Source: Vicingus serpentipes
GTDB taxonomy: Bacteria; Bacteroidota; Bacteroidia; Flavobacteriales_E; Vicingaceae
Reading direction: 5' to 3'
Assembly: GCA_024103385.1 (NCBI GenBank)
Contig: JAGFIT010000025.1
Coordinates: 51,043 to 115,042, forward strand
Length of the DNA stretch: 64,000 nt
How positions within the stretch are numbered: the stretch's first letter is position 1; each line of letters starts with the position of its first letter. The notes beneath the pieces were generated by a model that was not told the origin of the DNA, did not search any database, and saw only the letters and a list, made by a program, of their open reading frames with translations. Both the position numbers and the translations under genes were made by a program. Positions 62,753-64,000 of the stretch are shown here, in pieces.

Positions 62753-62992
62753 TTACCACTCAGCAATAATTTTCTGAACTTCCATCAATTTGCTTTCATT
62801 GGGTCTGAAATCTTGCATCATGATATTTTCTATCTTAGTTAAAGCATTTTCAGCTCTTGTTTTATCCTCTTCAAGTTTTTCTGCATGAACCAATAAGTTG
62901 AAATTTTTAGGAAGTCCATAATTATTCTCATAATTGGATTCAAATAACAATCCTTTTAATTCTTCTTTTATTATTTCTTTGACCCTATTCAT
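62753..62992 (-). CDS. Small hypothetical protein next to the transposase
   Basis: This 79 aa protein (from the ATG at 62992) is soluble and helical: NRVKEIIKEELKGLLFES followed by AEKLEEDKTRAENALTKI. No family was recognised. The frame extends to 63052 and overlaps the transposase 3' end, but those codons are Ile/Leu-rich and implausible. It lies 28 bases downstream of the transposase on the same strand, so it could be a passenger gene of the element or the first host gene beyond it. Confidence 0.5.
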   Translation of the reverse strand: MNRVKEIIKEELKGLLFESNYENNYGLPKNFNLLVHAEKLEEDKTRAENALTKIENIMMQDFRPNESKLMEVQKIIAEW

Positions 62993-63020
62993 TATGTATA
63001 AATAGGTAGAGAAAAAATAT

Positions 63021-64000
63021 TTAAGCAGCCATATATGAATAATAATCAACAACTCCTCTTATCTCTTCGTTCGTAATGCTTTTATTTAAACATTTCCCAA
63101 GAAGTTTTGAGAATTTCTGGCTATTTGTTAAGTTTCGGTTATTATACCTAAAGGCAAACTCGTTTAAATATTTATCGGTATGTCTATAAGAGAAATGGAA
63201 ATATGTTCCATTTTCCATTTTTTTGAAATGACACCATACGTTTTCTATATGGTTTGTTGTTTTCATGTCATTCCCTTCGCCTTCTGAATATATAATTGGT
63301 GTATAATCTCCTTTTTCCCTTGAGTGAACAATTACATCATGTTTTCTGAAGTGGTTTTTTACATCATTATAAGCAGGGTGACCATCAGTCATTATCTTTG
63401 CACTTTTATCTATGTGCTTTTTTAGAAGAGGCATCATGTTAATTCCATTAATATCAGCTTTATGTCTTCCCATTTTCTTCAGTAATAATTTCCCTTGTTT
63501 TACCAATACACCATCTGAATTATAAATATCTCTTTCAATCAATCCAACTATATTCTTTTTATAATGAATCTTTTGGTGGTGTAAGTTTCTGGTATATTTA
63601 TCTTCCATTAGAGGTCTGTTATATGCAGGAACATCTTTAAGGAGTTCTTCTAATTTGCTTTCTTTTAGAGTACTAGGTTTCCCTGTTTTCTTTGCATATT
63701 TTGCTTCTCGTTTTAATCTATTTTCTTTTTCTTTTTTCCCTTCTAAACCCCAGTGTATACGTTCCAAATTTCTTTTATAAATTTTATAGGCTAATTTTTT
63801 ATCTCTATTTAGTTTAGCTCCAGCAAAAGTTTCATCAATTTCTACAATTCCAAACAGTGTTCCTTCATTCTCGTCATCAAGAGCTTCTTTAATTTTATGA
63901 GACATAGACAATGCTGTTTTGTAGCTAACATCTATTTTTTCTGAAAGAGCAACAGAAGAAATTCCTCTTTTAGAATTAGCTATTTCATATATGGCAACAA
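63021..64000 (-). mobile_element. IS1595-type transposase (5' end outside window)
   Basis: At least 326 codons are open, running off the right edge. The apparent start at 63911 is only an in-frame TTG: upstream codons read IANSKRGISSVALSEKIDVSYKTAL, the helix-turn-helix that precedes the catalytic domain in IS1595-type (DDE_Tnp_IS1595) transposases. The DDE residues are in IVEIDETFAGAK, IMTDGHPAY and TNHIENVWCHFKK, and the typical FAFRYNNRNLTNSQKF closes the domain. The catalytic part appears intact. The terminal inverted repeats cannot be defined because the other end lies outside the window. Confidence 0.88.

Overview
The window is AT-rich DNA from the chromosome of a member of the Bacteroidota, most likely a free-living and probably marine Flavobacteriales-type bacterium. 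The evidence is a GldM-type motor protein, exported proteins ending in type IX secretion (T9SS) sorting domains (type A at 13.6-16.0 kb, CHU_C/type B at 27.6-31.2 kb), SprB and PKD repeats, the futalosine-pathway enzyme MqnC, four-helix-bundle (23S-IVS-like) and YwqK/MORN families, and promoters with the Bacteroidota -7 box TAnnTTTG instead of an E. coli -10. Genes are tightly packed, with many 1-4 base overlaps. No rRNA, tRNA or CRISPR array was found.

Layout. 0-13.5 kb is housekeeping: the start of a sensor-type propeller gene, pheS, a cyclophilin, cvpA, a gldM without gldKLN neighbours, proC, an MscS channel, a CLC channel, a cytochrome c lipoprotein, mqnC, an M17 aminopeptidase, a four-helix-bundle gene flanked by inverted repeats, and pdxA. 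13.6-31.2 kb is an envelope region: a secreted metzincin protease, four polytopic GT-C-like proteins, two GT2 transferases, a GH5-like hydrolase, a universal stress protein and a large SprB/PKD adhesin-like protein. 31.3-35.3 kb carries a SPOR coiled-coil protein, kbl and gdhA.

35.4-43.3 kb is a complete tryptophan operon, trpE-G-D-C-F-B-A followed by a DAHP synthase. It is preceded by a consensus promoter, a 15-codon leader peptide with tandem Trp codons and an intrinsic terminator, so it is very probably controlled by attenuation. Folded repeats sit between several of its genes. 43.4-52.4 kb holds a Dpm1-like GT2, dihydroorotase, two large zinc peptidases and an SDR. 52.4-56.6 kb is a MORN-repeat protein / PAS histidine kinase / LytTR regulator operon in which the regulator's conserved C-terminus is cut by two adjacent in-frame TGA codons. 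57-59.5 kb has rpiB and proA-proB, which with proC make a full proline pathway. 59.6-62 kb has an ECF sigma factor, a small membrane protein and a porin. The right edge has three small genes and an IS1595-type transposase cut by the window end.

The points most worth following are: the trp attenuator; a G9 tract in a GT-C gene whose shortening by one base gives an almost immediate stop; the duplicated GT2/GT-C cassettes carrying extra beta-rich domains; a tandem Cys/Gly/Trp-rich module inserted into an SprB repeat; the four-helix-bundle gene bounded by a 17/20 inverted repeat; and the interrupted LytTR regulator.
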